Shown here one piece after another: positions 14,495-23,592 of a stretch of 37,684 nucleotides of DNA. Position 1 is the first letter of the stretch; each line of letters opens with the position of its first letter. Origin of the DNA: Marinilabilia sp. (GTDB lineage: Bacteria > Bacteroidota > Bacteroidia > Bacteroidales > Marinilabiliaceae); the NCBI RefSeq assembly GCF_016278715.1, contig NZ_JADQBH010000186.1, positions 1 through 37,684 on the forward strand, read 5' to 3'. The translations under genes were made by a program, and so were the position numbers. The notes beneath the pieces were generated by a model that was not told where the DNA came from, did no database searches, and worked only from the letters and a program-made list of their open reading frames with translations.

Positions 14495-15058
14495 TTATAA
14501 TTTATCAATGGTATTTCTGGGCTGGGTTCTGAGTTTCTTGAAGTCACCCGGAGCCATTCCGGTAATTTTTCTGAATTGATTCGACATGTGTGCCGGACTG
14601 CTGTAACCCATGACATAGGCAATTTCGGAAAAGTTCATCTGGTTATAGGCAATGAGTTCTTTTACCTTTTCAATCTTTTGTTTGATGATGTATTGCTCTA
14701 TGGTAATTCCTTCAATTCCTGAAAACAGTTGACTCAGAAAGCGGTAGTCGTGATAAACGGTATCGGAGAGCCATTTGGACCAGTTGAAACCCTGGTGCAT
14801 TTTATTGTGATGGATTTTCTCTATGATTTGAGTTTTGATTTTTTCCACCAACTGTTTGTTTTTGTCTTCTATTCGCTCAAAACCCAATTTTTCAAGATTC
14901 TCACTAAGCTCTTTGATTTTGCTTTCGGTGAGATCTTCTTCAATTTCTGCCACACCCAGCTCAACCGAAAGGGGCGTAAACCCCATTTCGGTAAGCAAAT
15001 CCTTTACTGCTATAATGCAGCGGGGACAAACCATGTTTTTGATGTGGATATTTGTCAT
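14495..15058 (-). CDS. AraC-family regulator with N-terminal HMA-like domain
   Basis: This 187-residue protein joins a short N-terminal domain of HMA-like strand-helix layout with CxxC (NMVCPRC, Cys11/Cys14) to an AraC-type DNA-binding domain. The linker spans about 66-80. The C-terminal part shows the two helix-turn-helix units (IIKQKIEKVKELI, FSEIAYVMGYSSPAHMSNQFRKITGMAPGDFKKLR). The usual cupin sensor domain of AraC proteins is absent. The CxxC at the position used by copper chaperones suggests a Cu(I) or other thiophilic-metal sensor. The copA block lies about 5.7 kb away on the same strand and is a plausible target, but the two are separated by two amylase genes. Proteins of this make-up occur in other Bacteroidota; I know of no assigned function. 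Confidence 0.85.
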   Translation of the reverse strand: MTNIHIKNMVCPRCIIAVKDLLTEMGFTPLSVELGVAEIEEDLTESKIKELSENLEKLGFERIEDKNKQLVEKIKTQIIEKIHHNKMHQGFNWSKWLSDTVYHDYRFLSQLFSGIEGITIEQYIIKQKIEKVKELIAYNQMNFSEIAYVMGYSSPAHMSNQFRKITGMAPGDFKKLRTQPRNTIDKL

Positions 15059-15219
15059 AAATTGTTAGTTATCAAATGTTGAATTATTATTTATCAAGTT
15101 GTTCATTGATAATTGTTCATTGGAAAGTGTCACCCCTGCCGGGGCTAAAAAACTGTTGATGGTCCACAATCAATTGGTCATTGATAATTGTTCATTGAAA
15201 ATTGTTCATAGATAGCGGT
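15059..15219. repeat. short degenerate tandem repeats (ttgataattgttcattg)
   Basis: The unit ttgataattgttcattg occurs at about 15107-15123 and 15182-15198, with partial copies around (gttcattga, gttcatag). A cccc-tgcc-gggg mini-hairpin (about 15133-15144) lies between them. The repeats occupy the leader of the araC-type gene. Confidence 0.6.
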
Positions 15220-17342
15220 TCATTGTTTAAGTCCGCTGCGTTCAAGCAATGGCTCAATGGAGGGCTCGTGACCTCTAAAGGAAACGTAAAGCTCCATCGG
15301 GTCCTTGGTTCCTCCTTTGGAGAGAATGTTCTCCCTGAATTTTTGTGCTGTTGCCTGGTCAAAAATACCATTTTGAAGGAACAAATCAAATGCATCTGCA
15401 TCCAGTACCTCGGCCCATTTGTAACCGTAATAACCTGCTGCATAACCACCGTCAAATATGTGGCCGAAAGCGGTACTCATACAGCTTCCGTTTACATCAG
15501 GGAACAATTCGGTGGGCTCCATGGCTTCCTTTTCAAATTGTGCCACTTCCGCAGTAACCGGTTCTTCTATGGTGTGCCAGGCCATGTCGTTCATACCGAA
15601 GCTTAACTGACGAACCGTAGCATAGCCACTCTGGAAGTTACCGGCAGCAATGATTTTATCAACCAATTCCACTGGAATTGCCTCCCCTGTTTCGTAATGT
15701 TTGGCGACATTCTGCAACCATTCTTCCTGACGGGCCCAGTTTTCCATAATTTGTGATGGAAGCTCCACAAAGTCGCGGTAAACAGATGTTCCAGCCATAC
15801 TTTCGTAGGTGACATCGCTTAACATTCCGTGCAGGGCGTGGCCAAACTCATGAAGGAAAGTGGTCACCTCATTGTAAGTCAGAAGTGATGGTTTTGTGGA
15901 TGTGGGGCGGGTAAAGTTGGTAACCACCGAAATGTGCGGACGTACATCTTTCCCGTTTTCTTTGTATTGTTCCCGATAGGAAGTCATCCATGCCCCTCCC
16001 TGTTTTCCGTCGCGTGGAAAGAAATCCAGATAAAGTACAGAAAGGAACGAGCCGTCGTGGTCAAAAACCTCATAGGCCTGCACTTCTTCGTGGTAAACCG
16101 GAATGCTTTTGTTTTCCTTGTACGTCAGGCCATACAGTTGGTTTGTGAGGTCAAAAATGCCCTGTTTAATTTTTTCCAGTTGAAATAGGGTTTGGTCATT
16201 TCATCGCTCACATTGAAACTGGCCGTTTTAAGTTTCTCAGAATAATAGGCAAAATCCCAGCGTTGTAACTGACCTTCGAATCCTTCTTTTTTGGCAAACT
16301 CTTCCACCTCTTTTACATCTTGTTGCGCAAATGGAAGGGATGATTCAAGTAATTCATTCAGAAAACCGGTGACTTTATCCGGAGATTTTGCCATTCTTTC
16401 GGTGAGCACATAATCTGCATGGTTTTTATGTCCCAGCAGTTTTGCACGTTCCATTCTCAGGGCAACAGTTTTTCTGATGATTTCATTGTTGTCGCGCTCA
16501 TTTCCTTTGTTTCCGCGTGAGGTATAGGCTCTGAACAGTTTTTCGCGAAGGTCGCGATTGTCGGCATACTTCATGAATGGCAGATAACTGGGAATGTGAA
16601 GGGTGAAAATCCATCCGTCTTTATTTGCTTTTTGTGCCCTGTTAGCGGCTGCTTCGATGGCATCATCAGGAATCCCCGATAACTCTTTCCTGTTGGTGAT
16701 ATGGAGTTGAAAATCGTTGGTTTCGGCCAGCACATTTTCACCAAACTGAAGAGATAATTTGGAAAGCTCGGAAGTTATTTCGCGATAACGTTCTTTATCC
16801 TTTCCATTGAGCAGGGCACCTCTTCTGGCAAATGCCTTGAAAGTATTTTCCAGAAGTTTCTGTTCTTCTTTATTTAATGATGATGATTCTTTCTGATTTT
16901 CATAAACTTTTTTTACACGTTCAAAAAGTTTTTCGTTGAGCCATATATCGTTAGAGAAATCGGAAAGCATTGGTGATACCTCTCTGGCAATGCTCTGAAT
17001 TTTATCGTTGGTCTCGGCAGAGTTGAGGTTGAAAAATATGCTGCTGATACGGCCAAGCAACTCGGCTGATTTTTCCATTTTTTCAATAGTATTCTCAAAA
17101 GTAGGTGTTTCAGGGTTGTTGATGATGTTATGTATGTCAGCTCGGCCCTCCTTTAGAGCGTGCTCAAAAGCAGGAAGAAAATGATCTTCTGTTAATTGGT
17201 CAAAAGGTGCTGTTTGATGCGGTGTTTCAAATGGTTTTAATAATGGATTGTTATCAATCATATCAGGTTCTTTTTTGCTTGAACAATTCATGAATGTAAT
17301 ACTGGAAAACAGTACAAAGATAACAATGTTTGATGTCTTCAT
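15220..17342 (-). pseudogene. M3-family oligopeptidase lipoprotein, one-base frameshift
   Basis: Together the two halves encode a full M3 metallopeptidase (dipeptidyl carboxypeptidase/oligopeptidase A type) of about 707 residues. The N-terminus (from ATG 17342) has a lipoprotein signal with lipobox ending in Cys (SITFMNCSS). The zinc motif HEFGH is at about residue 498, with the usual downstream glutamate region. The first half runs in frame to about 16185, and after TKPYF it becomes nonsense and stops at 16125. Reading one frame over from there gives QLEKIKQGIFDLTNQLYGL and continues to the stop at 15220. A single base missing from the aaa run at 16183-16185 explains this. It may be a sequencing error or a recent mutation, since nothing else is damaged. 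Confidence 0.85.
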
Positions 17343-17548
17343 CGGTTGTGTATTTAAAACTTCAGAAATATAAACTTGATGCAATGGATTGTCAGGGCTA
17401 AATTATAATGTGCAATACTAATGAAATGGTTTTTTTCTGTTTATGATGGATGTCTTGTTTTGAATAAACTGTTTGTTGCCTTTTTCCTATTCCTTTCTTA
17501 ACTTTTCATAAGGGCGGAGAAACTTTCGCGGAAAATGCTATTTGGGCC

Positions 17549-18589
17549 ATGGGAAAAAAAATATTAACGTTTATGGGGTGTTTTGTGTTCTGTTTTTTCT
17601 ATTTACAGGGGCAGGAGCAGTCTTTTTTTGTGCTTTCATCAGAAGAATTGGCACATAGTGATGCAAAAAAAGTGAAAAGGGTTGAAAAACTCCTGGATAA
17701 AGGAAGGCATTATATGGAGAAGGCTAAAGCAGCTCAGGACAAACTTGAAGATTACCGGAAGTCAGGTCGGGATAATGCCATGCGACAGATTGCGTTAAAA
17801 GAGCGGGTTAACAGGCTTTATGTCAGGGCCTACACTTACGTTGGGGATGCCCATAAAATTCAGTTTAAGATATTGAAAAACCTATTGATTGGGGATGGGT
17901 TGTCCGATTCATCAGTTATGGAGGAACAGTTGACAAAACAATTTGGTCAGGCTGCCGTTTTAAAAAGGAAGGCCAACATGATGGTTGGTAAAACAAATCC
18001 CGAAAGTTTATTGGCTGAAGCCACTCAAAAGGAAGTGGATGTTTTAGAAAGAATGGAAGCCCTGGTTAAAGAGGGAAATTTTGTTGAGAGCCCTAATCTT
18101 TGCAGGGATAGAGATGTTACCAATGCTTCGGGGAAGGAACGTCAGATTCAATTAGCAGTTGTTGAGCAGGATAGTATTTTAGATGTGCCTGCATCAAAGT
18201 TTGAGGATTCGGTTGATTCCTCAACAATGGTTATGGGCGGGAGCAAAGAAAAATTATTTCCGATGAAACCGGAGCGGAATATTCCCGTAGAACCAACTGA
18301 TAAAAGGGAAACAGCAGAAAAGTCTGCCGAATTGTTTTTTTCAATTCAGTTTCTGGCGCTCAGGAATGCTGCCACGGAAAAAGAAATTCGTAATGTTTAT
18401 GGGGGCGCTTTACCGGTCATAAAGAACAAGAGTGATGGCTGGCATCGTTACTCAGCTGGAAAATTCGATACGGTTGAGGAAGCGTTGAAAGTGATGGGGC
18501 AGGAAAATATTCATGGTTTTGTGGTGGCTTTCCGCAATGAGGAGCGAATAAGTATAAGTCAGGCAAGAAAAATGTTAGAGAGAAGGTAA
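17549..18589 (+). CDS. exported protein with coiled-coil region and C-terminal SPOR-like domain
   Basis: This 346-residue protein has a signal peptide (about 1-21). A Lys/Glu/Ala-rich helical region, about 30-170, probably forms a coiled coil. A low-complexity linker follows. The last 85 residues (FFSIQFLALRN, GWHRYSAGKFDTVEEALKVM, GFVVAFRNEERISISQA) have the beta-alpha-beta layout of SPOR domains, which bind denuded peptidoglycan. It is followed after 32 bp by an outer-membrane protein gene in the same direction, so the pair may be co-transcribed. I do not recognise a specific family name. A role in envelope or cell-wall attachment is inferred from the SPOR-like end. Confidence 0.75.
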   Translation: MGKKILTFMGCFVFCFFYLQGQEQSFFVLSSEELAHSDAKKVKRVEKLLDKGRHYMEKAKAAQDKLEDYRKSGRDNAMRQIALKERVNRLYVRAYTYVGDAHKIQFKILKNLLIGDGLSDSSVMEEQLTKQFGQAAVLKRKANMMVGKTNPESLLAEATQKEVDVLERMEALVKEGNFVESPNLCRDRDVTNASGKERQIQLAVVEQDSILDVPASKFEDSVDSSTMVMGGSKEKLFPMKPERNIPVEPTDKRETAEKSAELFFSIQFLALRNAATEKEIRNVYGGALPVIKNKSDGWHRYSAGKFDTVEEALKVMGQENIHGFVVAFRNEERISISQARKMLERR

Positions 18590-18621
18590 TTCAAATTGTT
18601 AATTTATTAGAATCAAAATCT

Positions 18622-19620
18622 ATGAAATTGTTGAAGAGAAGTTTATTGTTGGTTTTTGCAGGCTCAATGAGTCTTGCAACCGTTGCGCAGGAGCCTTTGC
18701 GTGATTTTTTTCAGGGTGGGGTAGATGATGCGCGAACCCTTTCTAAAGCTTACCTAAAGCCTTATGGCGAAATGTTGGGTACTTCCCTCAATGCAGGATG
18801 GTACAATTCGGCGAAAGTACATGGACTTGGTGGGTTCGATATTACTTTTAGTGTAATGAACTCAGTGGCACCATCTTCAGCTCAGTCTTTTGATGTGAAC
18901 CAGATCGGGTTACAAAACTTTACGGCTGTTGGAAATAGTATCGCTCCCACCGTTGCCGGTGAAATGGAGGAGTCTTTGCGGCCTGAATTACAGCCAAATA
19001 CAACCGGGGGAGAATATGCAGCTTTTAGAATGCCTGATGGTTCCGGAAACGACAAACTGCCGTTGCCTATGCTTCAGGCAGCTGTTGGTTTGCCCTTTCA
19101 TACAGAAGTAATGGCCCGCGTGGTGCCCAAAATGAAATTTGGCGATGCCGGGGAAGTCAGCGTACTTGGTTTTGGTGTGAAGCACAGTCTTAAAGATTAT
19201 ATTCCTTTTGTAAAAAGGGTGCCTTTTCTACAGTTGTCACTTTTGGCCGGTTATACCAGTTTTAACAGCACGACCGACATTCCCGGGACTCCACAAATTG
19301 AGGTTACCGATGGTGCACTTGACATTTCCTCAGGTGCTTTCACTTCGCGTGTGCTGGTGGGTGCTAACTTTCCGGTAATCGCACTTTATACGGGAGTGGG
19401 TTATGGTTCCACCAATAGCGATTTCTCTGTGAATGGACAATATGATGTGGCATCGTTTCCAGAAACGTTTACTGACCCATTTACACTGAGTTACAAAACC
19501 ACCGGTATCGACTTTAACGCAGGTGTCAGACTCCGTTTAGGATTCCTGGCTTTACATGCCGATTATACTGTGGGTGATTATTCAGTGCTGACTGCAGGTG
19601 TGGGAATTAATATCCGTTAA
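18622..19620 (+). CDS. predicted outer-membrane beta-barrel protein, DUF6588-like
   Basis: This 332-residue product starts with a clear signal peptide (about 1-22, ending ATVAQ). The mature protein is rich in alternating beta-strand patterns with glycines (FGVKHSLKDYIPFVKRVPFLQLSLLAGYTSF, GFLALHADYTVGDYSVLTAGVGINIR) and ends in a strand, as outer-membrane barrels do. It resembles the DUF6588 proteins of Bacteroidota, by memory and not by search. Function is unknown. The gene is 32 bp downstream of the SPOR-like gene, and its 3' end overlaps the convergent nitroreductase gene by 14 bp. Confidence 0.72.
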   Translation: MKLLKRSLLLVFAGSMSLATVAQEPLRDFFQGGVDDARTLSKAYLKPYGEMLGTSLNAGWYNSAKVHGLGGFDITFSVMNSVAPSSAQSFDVNQIGLQNFTAVGNSIAPTVAGEMEESLRPELQPNTTGGEYAAFRMPDGSGNDKLPLPMLQAAVGLPFHTEVMARVVPKMKFGDAGEVSVLGFGVKHSLKDYIPFVKRVPFLQLSLLAGYTSFNSTTDIPGTPQIEVTDGALDISSGAFTSRVLVGANFPVIALYTGVGYGSTNSDFSVNGQYDVASFPETFTDPFTLSYKTTGIDFNAGVRLRLGFLALHADYTVGDYSVLTAGVGINIR

Positions 19621-20122
19621 ATCGTACCAACTCTGAAAGAGGTTTTCTCTTTTTTGGGAGGATTTCAGCCTCGTCGGGCCTTCCTATCGGCAGCAAAACT
19701 GCCGGTTCGATGTGTTCGGGGAGGCTGAGTGCTTTTTTTACCTTTGCGGCCTCAAAATTGCAAACCCAGCAGGTGCCTAATCCCAGTTCAGTTGCCCGGA
19801 GTGTGATGTGGTCGGTGGCAATGGCTACATCAATGTCAGTATGGTCTTTCCCGTCGTTGCCGCGTTTCCAGGCTGCTTCATGGTCACCGCAGATTACGAT
19901 AACCTGAGGGGCTTTTTTGAACCATTCACGGGGATAAGCTTCATGGATTTCTTTTAGCTTTTCGGGATCGTTGATGACCACAAAAACAAAAGGCTGTTTG
20001 TTGACAGCGGTGGGAGCCATGCGCCCTGCTTCCAGAACCTCATTGATTAATTCATCCGAAAGTAATTCGTTTTTAAAACTCCTGACTGAGTGCCGGGCCT
20101 GCATAAGTGGTTTAAAATCCAT
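19607..20122 (-). CDS. nitroreductase-family flavoprotein
   Basis: This 171-residue protein belongs to the FMN-dependent nitroreductase family. It shows the N-terminal MQARHSVRSFKNELLSDELI arginine motif that binds FMN phosphate, the AGRMAPTAVNKQPF motif, and GTCWVCNF near the C-terminal third. The length fits the short form of the family. Reduction of quinones, nitro compounds or flavins with NAD(P)H is usual, but the true substrate is unknown. It overlaps the 3' end of the DUF6588-like gene by 14 bp. No well-formed promoter was found in the 250-bp upstream gap. Confidence 0.9.
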   Translation of the reverse strand: MDFKPLMQARHSVRSFKNELLSDELINEVLEAGRMAPTAVNKQPFVFVVINDPEKLKEIHEAYPREWFKKAPQVIVICGDHEAAWKRGNDGKDHTDIDVAIATDHITLRATELGLGTCWVCNFEAAKVKKALSLPEHIEPAVLLPIGRPDEAEILPKKRKPLSELVRFNGY

Positions 20123-20351
20123 AATTGCTGATTTTGGTTTGTTTTTTCAAAGATGAGTGCAGTATAAAAAGGTATATTTTTGTCAAAATCAAGGCGTTTT
20201 AAATTTTTGTGCCGGAGTTAACTGATTGTTAATGAGGATTCAAAAATTTGCAATAACGAATTGTTTGGCAATAAAAATGTTTTTTATACTGTACTCAAAG
20301 ATGCAAAAGATTTGATAGGAATGGAAGTCATAGTTTCTGAATTGTTTTATG

Positions 20352-20359
20352 TAATTTTG
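20352..20359 (+). promoter_or_regulatory. candidate -7 box for the ElyC/SanA-like gene
   Basis: TAATTTTG matches TAnnTTTG, 17 bases before ATG 20377. No TTG at the right distance was found. Confidence 0.35.
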
Positions 20360-20376
20360 ATTAAAATAGTCTGGCT

Positions 20377-21138
20377 ATGTTTTTTGTCCTTTCCAAAATC
20401 CTTAATATTTTCTTTTCACCTCTTGTATGGGTGGTTTTAAGCATTGTTTTCGGATTTTTATTCAAACGAAATATTCGAAAAATCAGTTTCAGGGTGGGCG
20501 TTGTTCTATTGTTGGTGTTTTCCAATGGGGCTGTTTTTCATGGGGTAGCGGGTCTTTGGGAATCAAAGCCGGTAGCGCCTTCGGATATGTCGTATCAACA
20601 CCGAACGGTGGTTGTCTTAGGCGGGATGGTAAGTGAAAATCAATACAATGGTTTGGCCAAGTTCAATCAGAGTGCCGACCGTTTCTGGCAGGGGTTTTAT
20701 TTGCTGAAAACCGGAGTCGCAGATACCTTATTAATTTCCGGGGGGCTGGGTGCTCTTTTTGATGGGCAGCGTCCTGAAGCAGAACTATGGGAGGAGTATT
20801 TGACCAAAACAGGTTTGCAGGCTGATAATATTCTTCTGGAATCAGTATCCAGAAATACTTACGAAAATGCAATGAATTCAGCAGCTGTTTTTGAGAGATT
20901 CCATCTGTCGAAAAAAATAATTCTTGTAACTTCGGCTTTTCATATGCCAAGGGCCCGTGCCTGTTTTGAGAAACAGGGCTTTCAGGTTGAAGTTTTTCCG
21001 GCGGACCCATTGGCAGGTTCCCGGCCTCTGCAATGGAAAGATTATCTGGTTCCATCAGCGGGCGTCATGGAATCCTGGAGTGTTCTTTTCAGAGAATGGG
21101 CGGGAATGTTTATGTATAAATTGAATGGTTATATTTGA
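20377..21138 (+). CDS. ElyC/SanA/YdcF-family membrane protein (DUF218)
   Basis: The 253-residue protein has two N-terminal membrane segments (about 5-28 and 38-56) and then a periplasmic-facing DUF218 domain (TVVVLGGMV, DTLLISGG, LLESVSRNTYENA, ILVTSAFHMPRARACFEKQGF). This layout is that of ElyC, which acts in envelope biogenesis and undecaprenyl-phosphate lipid carrier use in E. coli. The DUF218 motifs are complete. The gene ends 8 bp before the ATG of the DUF2807 lipoprotein, so the two probably form an operon. Envelope function is inferred from the family. Confidence 0.88.
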   Translation: MFFVLSKILNIFFSPLVWVVLSIVFGFLFKRNIRKISFRVGVVLLLVFSNGAVFHGVAGLWESKPVAPSDMSYQHRTVVVLGGMVSENQYNGLAKFNQSADRFWQGFYLLKTGVADTLLISGGLGALFDGQRPEAELWEEYLTKTGLQADNILLESVSRNTYENAMNSAAVFERFHLSKKIILVTSAFHMPRARACFEKQGFQVEVFPADPLAGSRPLQWKDYLVPSAGVMESWSVLFREWAGMFMYKLNGYI

Positions 21139-21146
21139 AAATAATA

Positions 21147-21944
21147 ATGTTTAGGTTTTTATTGCGAAATATCGGTTTGTGGATTCTCCTGATTGCTATC
21201 TCCTCCTGTGATGAAATTCTGACCATTGCTGTGGTTGGAGACGGGAATTTGAAAACCGAGGAGCGGAATCTTTCGTCTTTCAGTCAGATACTTTTGGAAA
21301 GTTCCGATTTCGAGTTGATATTGCGGAGCGGCGGGAAGCATAAAGTTGTTGTGGAAACCGATTCCAATTTAATGTCTTATGTAACTACCGAAACTTCGGG
21401 AAATCAGTTGTTGATTGATACTAAAATTAATTTTAATATTCAGGCCCGAGAAGGAGTGAAAATAACCGTTTACTACCCGGGTAATTTTCTGAATGTCGAA
21501 ATCGCCAATGGCGGAATTCTTAGAACAGATTCTTTGGTTTTAGACCGTTTCAACATTTCCATTTTTGGAGTGTCTAAAATGCGTACTGTCGATACCTTGA
21601 GGTGTAGTGATTTGAATCTTTTTTCGGATGGAAGTACCAATGTGTTACTTACCGGTTTGTATGAGAATTTAACTGTCCACCAGCAGGGAAGTGGCAATAT
21701 TTTATTGTTAGGACGGAGTAGCTACGGAGACCTGTTACTGGAAGGATCGGGCAAGATTGACTGTCGCGAATTGATGGTTCACGATGCTGATCTTGAGTTA
21801 TATGGAAGTGGATTAATACTTTGCAGTGTAAGTGGGCGGTTGAGTGCTGAAATTACTGGAAATGGGCGAATTTATTATTATGGAATGCCCGAAACCCTGG
21901 TGAAAAATATTGAAGGTGATGGTTTGGTTTTGCCCGGCAATTAG
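21147..21944 (+). CDS. DUF2807 (GIN) head-domain lipoprotein
   Basis: This 265-residue protein begins with a lipoprotein signal ending in LIAISSC, so the mature protein is probably a membrane-anchored lipoprotein. The rest is a repetitive beta-solenoid of the DUF2807 type (putative auto-transporter adhesin head, GIN domain), with short repeats such as VEIANGGIL, LNLFSDGSTNV, VHQQGSGNIL and LLLEGSGKI. I chose ATG 21147 because the first three codons of the alternative TTG 21135 overlap the previous stop. A second DUF2807 gene lies at 30575. Function is unknown. The stop overlaps the convergent small-protein gene by 4 bp. Confidence 0.87.
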   Translation: MFRFLLRNIGLWILLIAISSCDEILTIAVVGDGNLKTEERNLSSFSQILLESSDFELILRSGGKHKVVVETDSNLMSYVTTETSGNQLLIDTKINFNIQAREGVKITVYYPGNFLNVEIANGGILRTDSLVLDRFNISIFGVSKMRTVDTLRCSDLNLFSDGSTNVLLTGLYENLTVHQQGSGNILLLGRSSYGDLLLEGSGKIDCRELMVHDADLELYGSGLILCSVSGRLSAEITGNGRIYYYGMPETLVKNIEGDGLVLPGN

Positions 21945-22135
21945 ATACATCCGCAAACAAAACCTTCGCCTAATGAATCCCAAGCCTCTTTTTCAGCTTT
22001 TTTTTCTGCTTCAGTTCCTTTACAATCTTCACACACGGGAAGATTTGTCCGGGGGTTGAATGATTTTGTGTTGCTTTGAGGCAGGTCTTTGCTGCAAACA
22101 AAGCAATGCTGCATGATATTTTTTTGTTCGGTCAT
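21941..22135 (-). CDS. small Cys-rich (zinc-ribbon-like) protein
   Basis: The 64-residue product contains HCFVCSKDL, VCEDCKG and a C-terminal FVCGCI, six cysteines in total. Two CxxC pairs about 25 residues apart suggest a zinc ribbon or a similar metal site. Similar short proteins ending in FVCGCI occur in Bacteroidota by recollection; I know of no assigned function. Its stop codon shares four bases with the stop of the DUF2807 gene on the other strand. Confidence 0.7.
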   Translation of the reverse strand: MTEQKNIMQHCFVCSKDLPQSNTKSFNPRTNLPVCEDCKGTEAEKKAEKEAWDSLGEGFVCGCI

Positions 22136-22230
22136 GTGATTTTATTCAGATTGTTGAAGAGGAAATATTTCTTAAAGTATTGCAAATTAATGCAATAACT
22201 GTTTTCTGCTAAAAATGTTGACACCACGAA

Positions 22231-22262
22231 AGAAGCGAAGCAATCTTATCTCTAATAAGATT
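22231..22262. repeat. repeat fragment with gaagcaatct and AT hairpin
   Basis: The fragment gaagcgaagcaatct matches the right arm of the dispersed palindromic repeat. It runs into aatcttat-ctcta-ataagatt (22242-22262), a weak hairpin just beyond the cryptochrome gene. Confidence 0.45.
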
Positions 22263-22312
22263 TCCCCGGTCAGGCGTGGATGCAAATATAAGAAAAAGCA
22301 AAAGCCTGCAGC

Positions 22313-23592
22313 TTATATCCATTTTTGTATGAACGCTCCCTTTGGGTCAAATTTTTTGGTTTGGGTTGCCAGATTGAATTTTCTGTTAACCCGGCTGTCG
22401 GTTCCCCGACCACTTTGGTAGGCCCAGTTTCCGTAGTTGTTGTAAACATCATAATCCAGCAGTTTCGATTCAAACCAGGCCGCGCCCCATTGCCAGTTGA
22501 CCTTCAGTTCTTTTGCCAGATAGAAACTTACCAGCATTCGCCCTCGGTTACTCATAAATCCTGTCGCTCTCAGTTGGTGCATGAGTGCATCGATTATGGG
22601 TTGACCGGTTTTTCCTTTTCTCCACATTTCAAAGGCTTCGAGGTCGTTGTACATGCCATGGGGTGTTCTTCTAAGCCCTTTGGTTGTGAAAAACTTATCG
22701 CCATACCGCAAAAACAGGAACCTGAAATTGTCGCGCCAGATGAGTTGTTCTTTTATGGTATCAAAGCTTTGGGAGTTGCCCGGATCTGTTTTTTGTGCTT
22801 TTTGCAGTTGTTCAAACAGGAGCCGGGGGGAGAGGGAGCCATTGGCCAGCCAGGAGCCCAGCTGGCTGCTGAAGTTTTGTCCATCAAACTGATTTCGCGT
22901 TTGTGAGTAATGGGCAGCTCCTCCTGAATTGATGTACTCCTTCATTCTTTCAATGGCTATTGTTTCTCCTCCTTCACAATGGATAGGACTTTGGTGCATC
23001 AACCATTCCTCCGCATTAAATCCTTAAGTGTTGGGGGAATTTGTATTTTTGAAAGCTTTCCGGGTGTCTCTTTGCCCAAGGTCGTAACGGTTAAAGGGGC
23101 ATAAGGCTGGTTGAGAACCTTGTTTTTAAATTTTGTGTAGTAAAATGGTGATTTTTCGGCTGGGAAATCAACTAGATCGGGCTGGTAAAGCATACTGCCC
23201 CAATGCAATTCAAGCGGAACATTTTTGCTGACAAGGTGTTCTAAGTCTTTTTCTTCGCGGGCAATTTCCCTTTGTGCCACAATTTTTGAACAGTTGGTAT
23301 GCCGGGAAAGTTCTTTTAGAATATCAGCGGTTTCACCTTTGAATATGTATAAAGTGCTTCCGAATGTTTCTAATGTTTTCTTTAGATCGAGGAGTGACTC
23401 TGCAAGAAATTGTTTTCTTTTTGTTCCGCTTCTTGCAAACCCCAATTCACCATGGGGAGATTCATACCATAAATTGTCTGCCACAAATACCGGGATTACA
23501 GGTTTGCCCGCCTCCAGCGCTTTTGAAAGAGCAGGATTGTCGTGAATTCTCAGGTCGTTGCGAAACCAATAAATTATTGTAGCATCAGACAT
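22313..23592 (-). pseudogene. cryptochrome/photolyase (DASH-like), one-base frameshift
   Basis: The two halves join into one flavoprotein of about 426 residues. The N-terminal half has the photolyase domain (IIYWFRNDLRIHDNPAL, VIPVFV, LYIFKGET). The C-terminal half has the FAD domain (HYSQTRN, SSQLGSWLANGSLSPR, GAAWFESKLLDYDVYNNYGNW). The first half stops at 22999 after DLMRRNG. The other frame gives EEWLMHQSPIHCEGGET, which continues in family style. A one-base loss near 23010-23014 explains this. Family is Cry-DASH or a close class; light-driven DNA repair or light signalling is inferred. I chose ATG 23592 over the longer start at 23652, because the latter overlaps a terminator-like hairpin. 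It could be a sequencing error instead of a decayed gene. Confidence 0.82.

Noticed and set aside
15220-16083. A separate 287-residue peptidase gene
   Set aside because: Its first residues start in the middle of the M3 fold, and the sequence upstream continues the same family in another frame; it is one broken gene.
22313-23002. A separate photolyase-like gene of 229 residues
   Set aside because: It contains only the FAD domain and follows the N-terminal half of the same family with a one-base shift.
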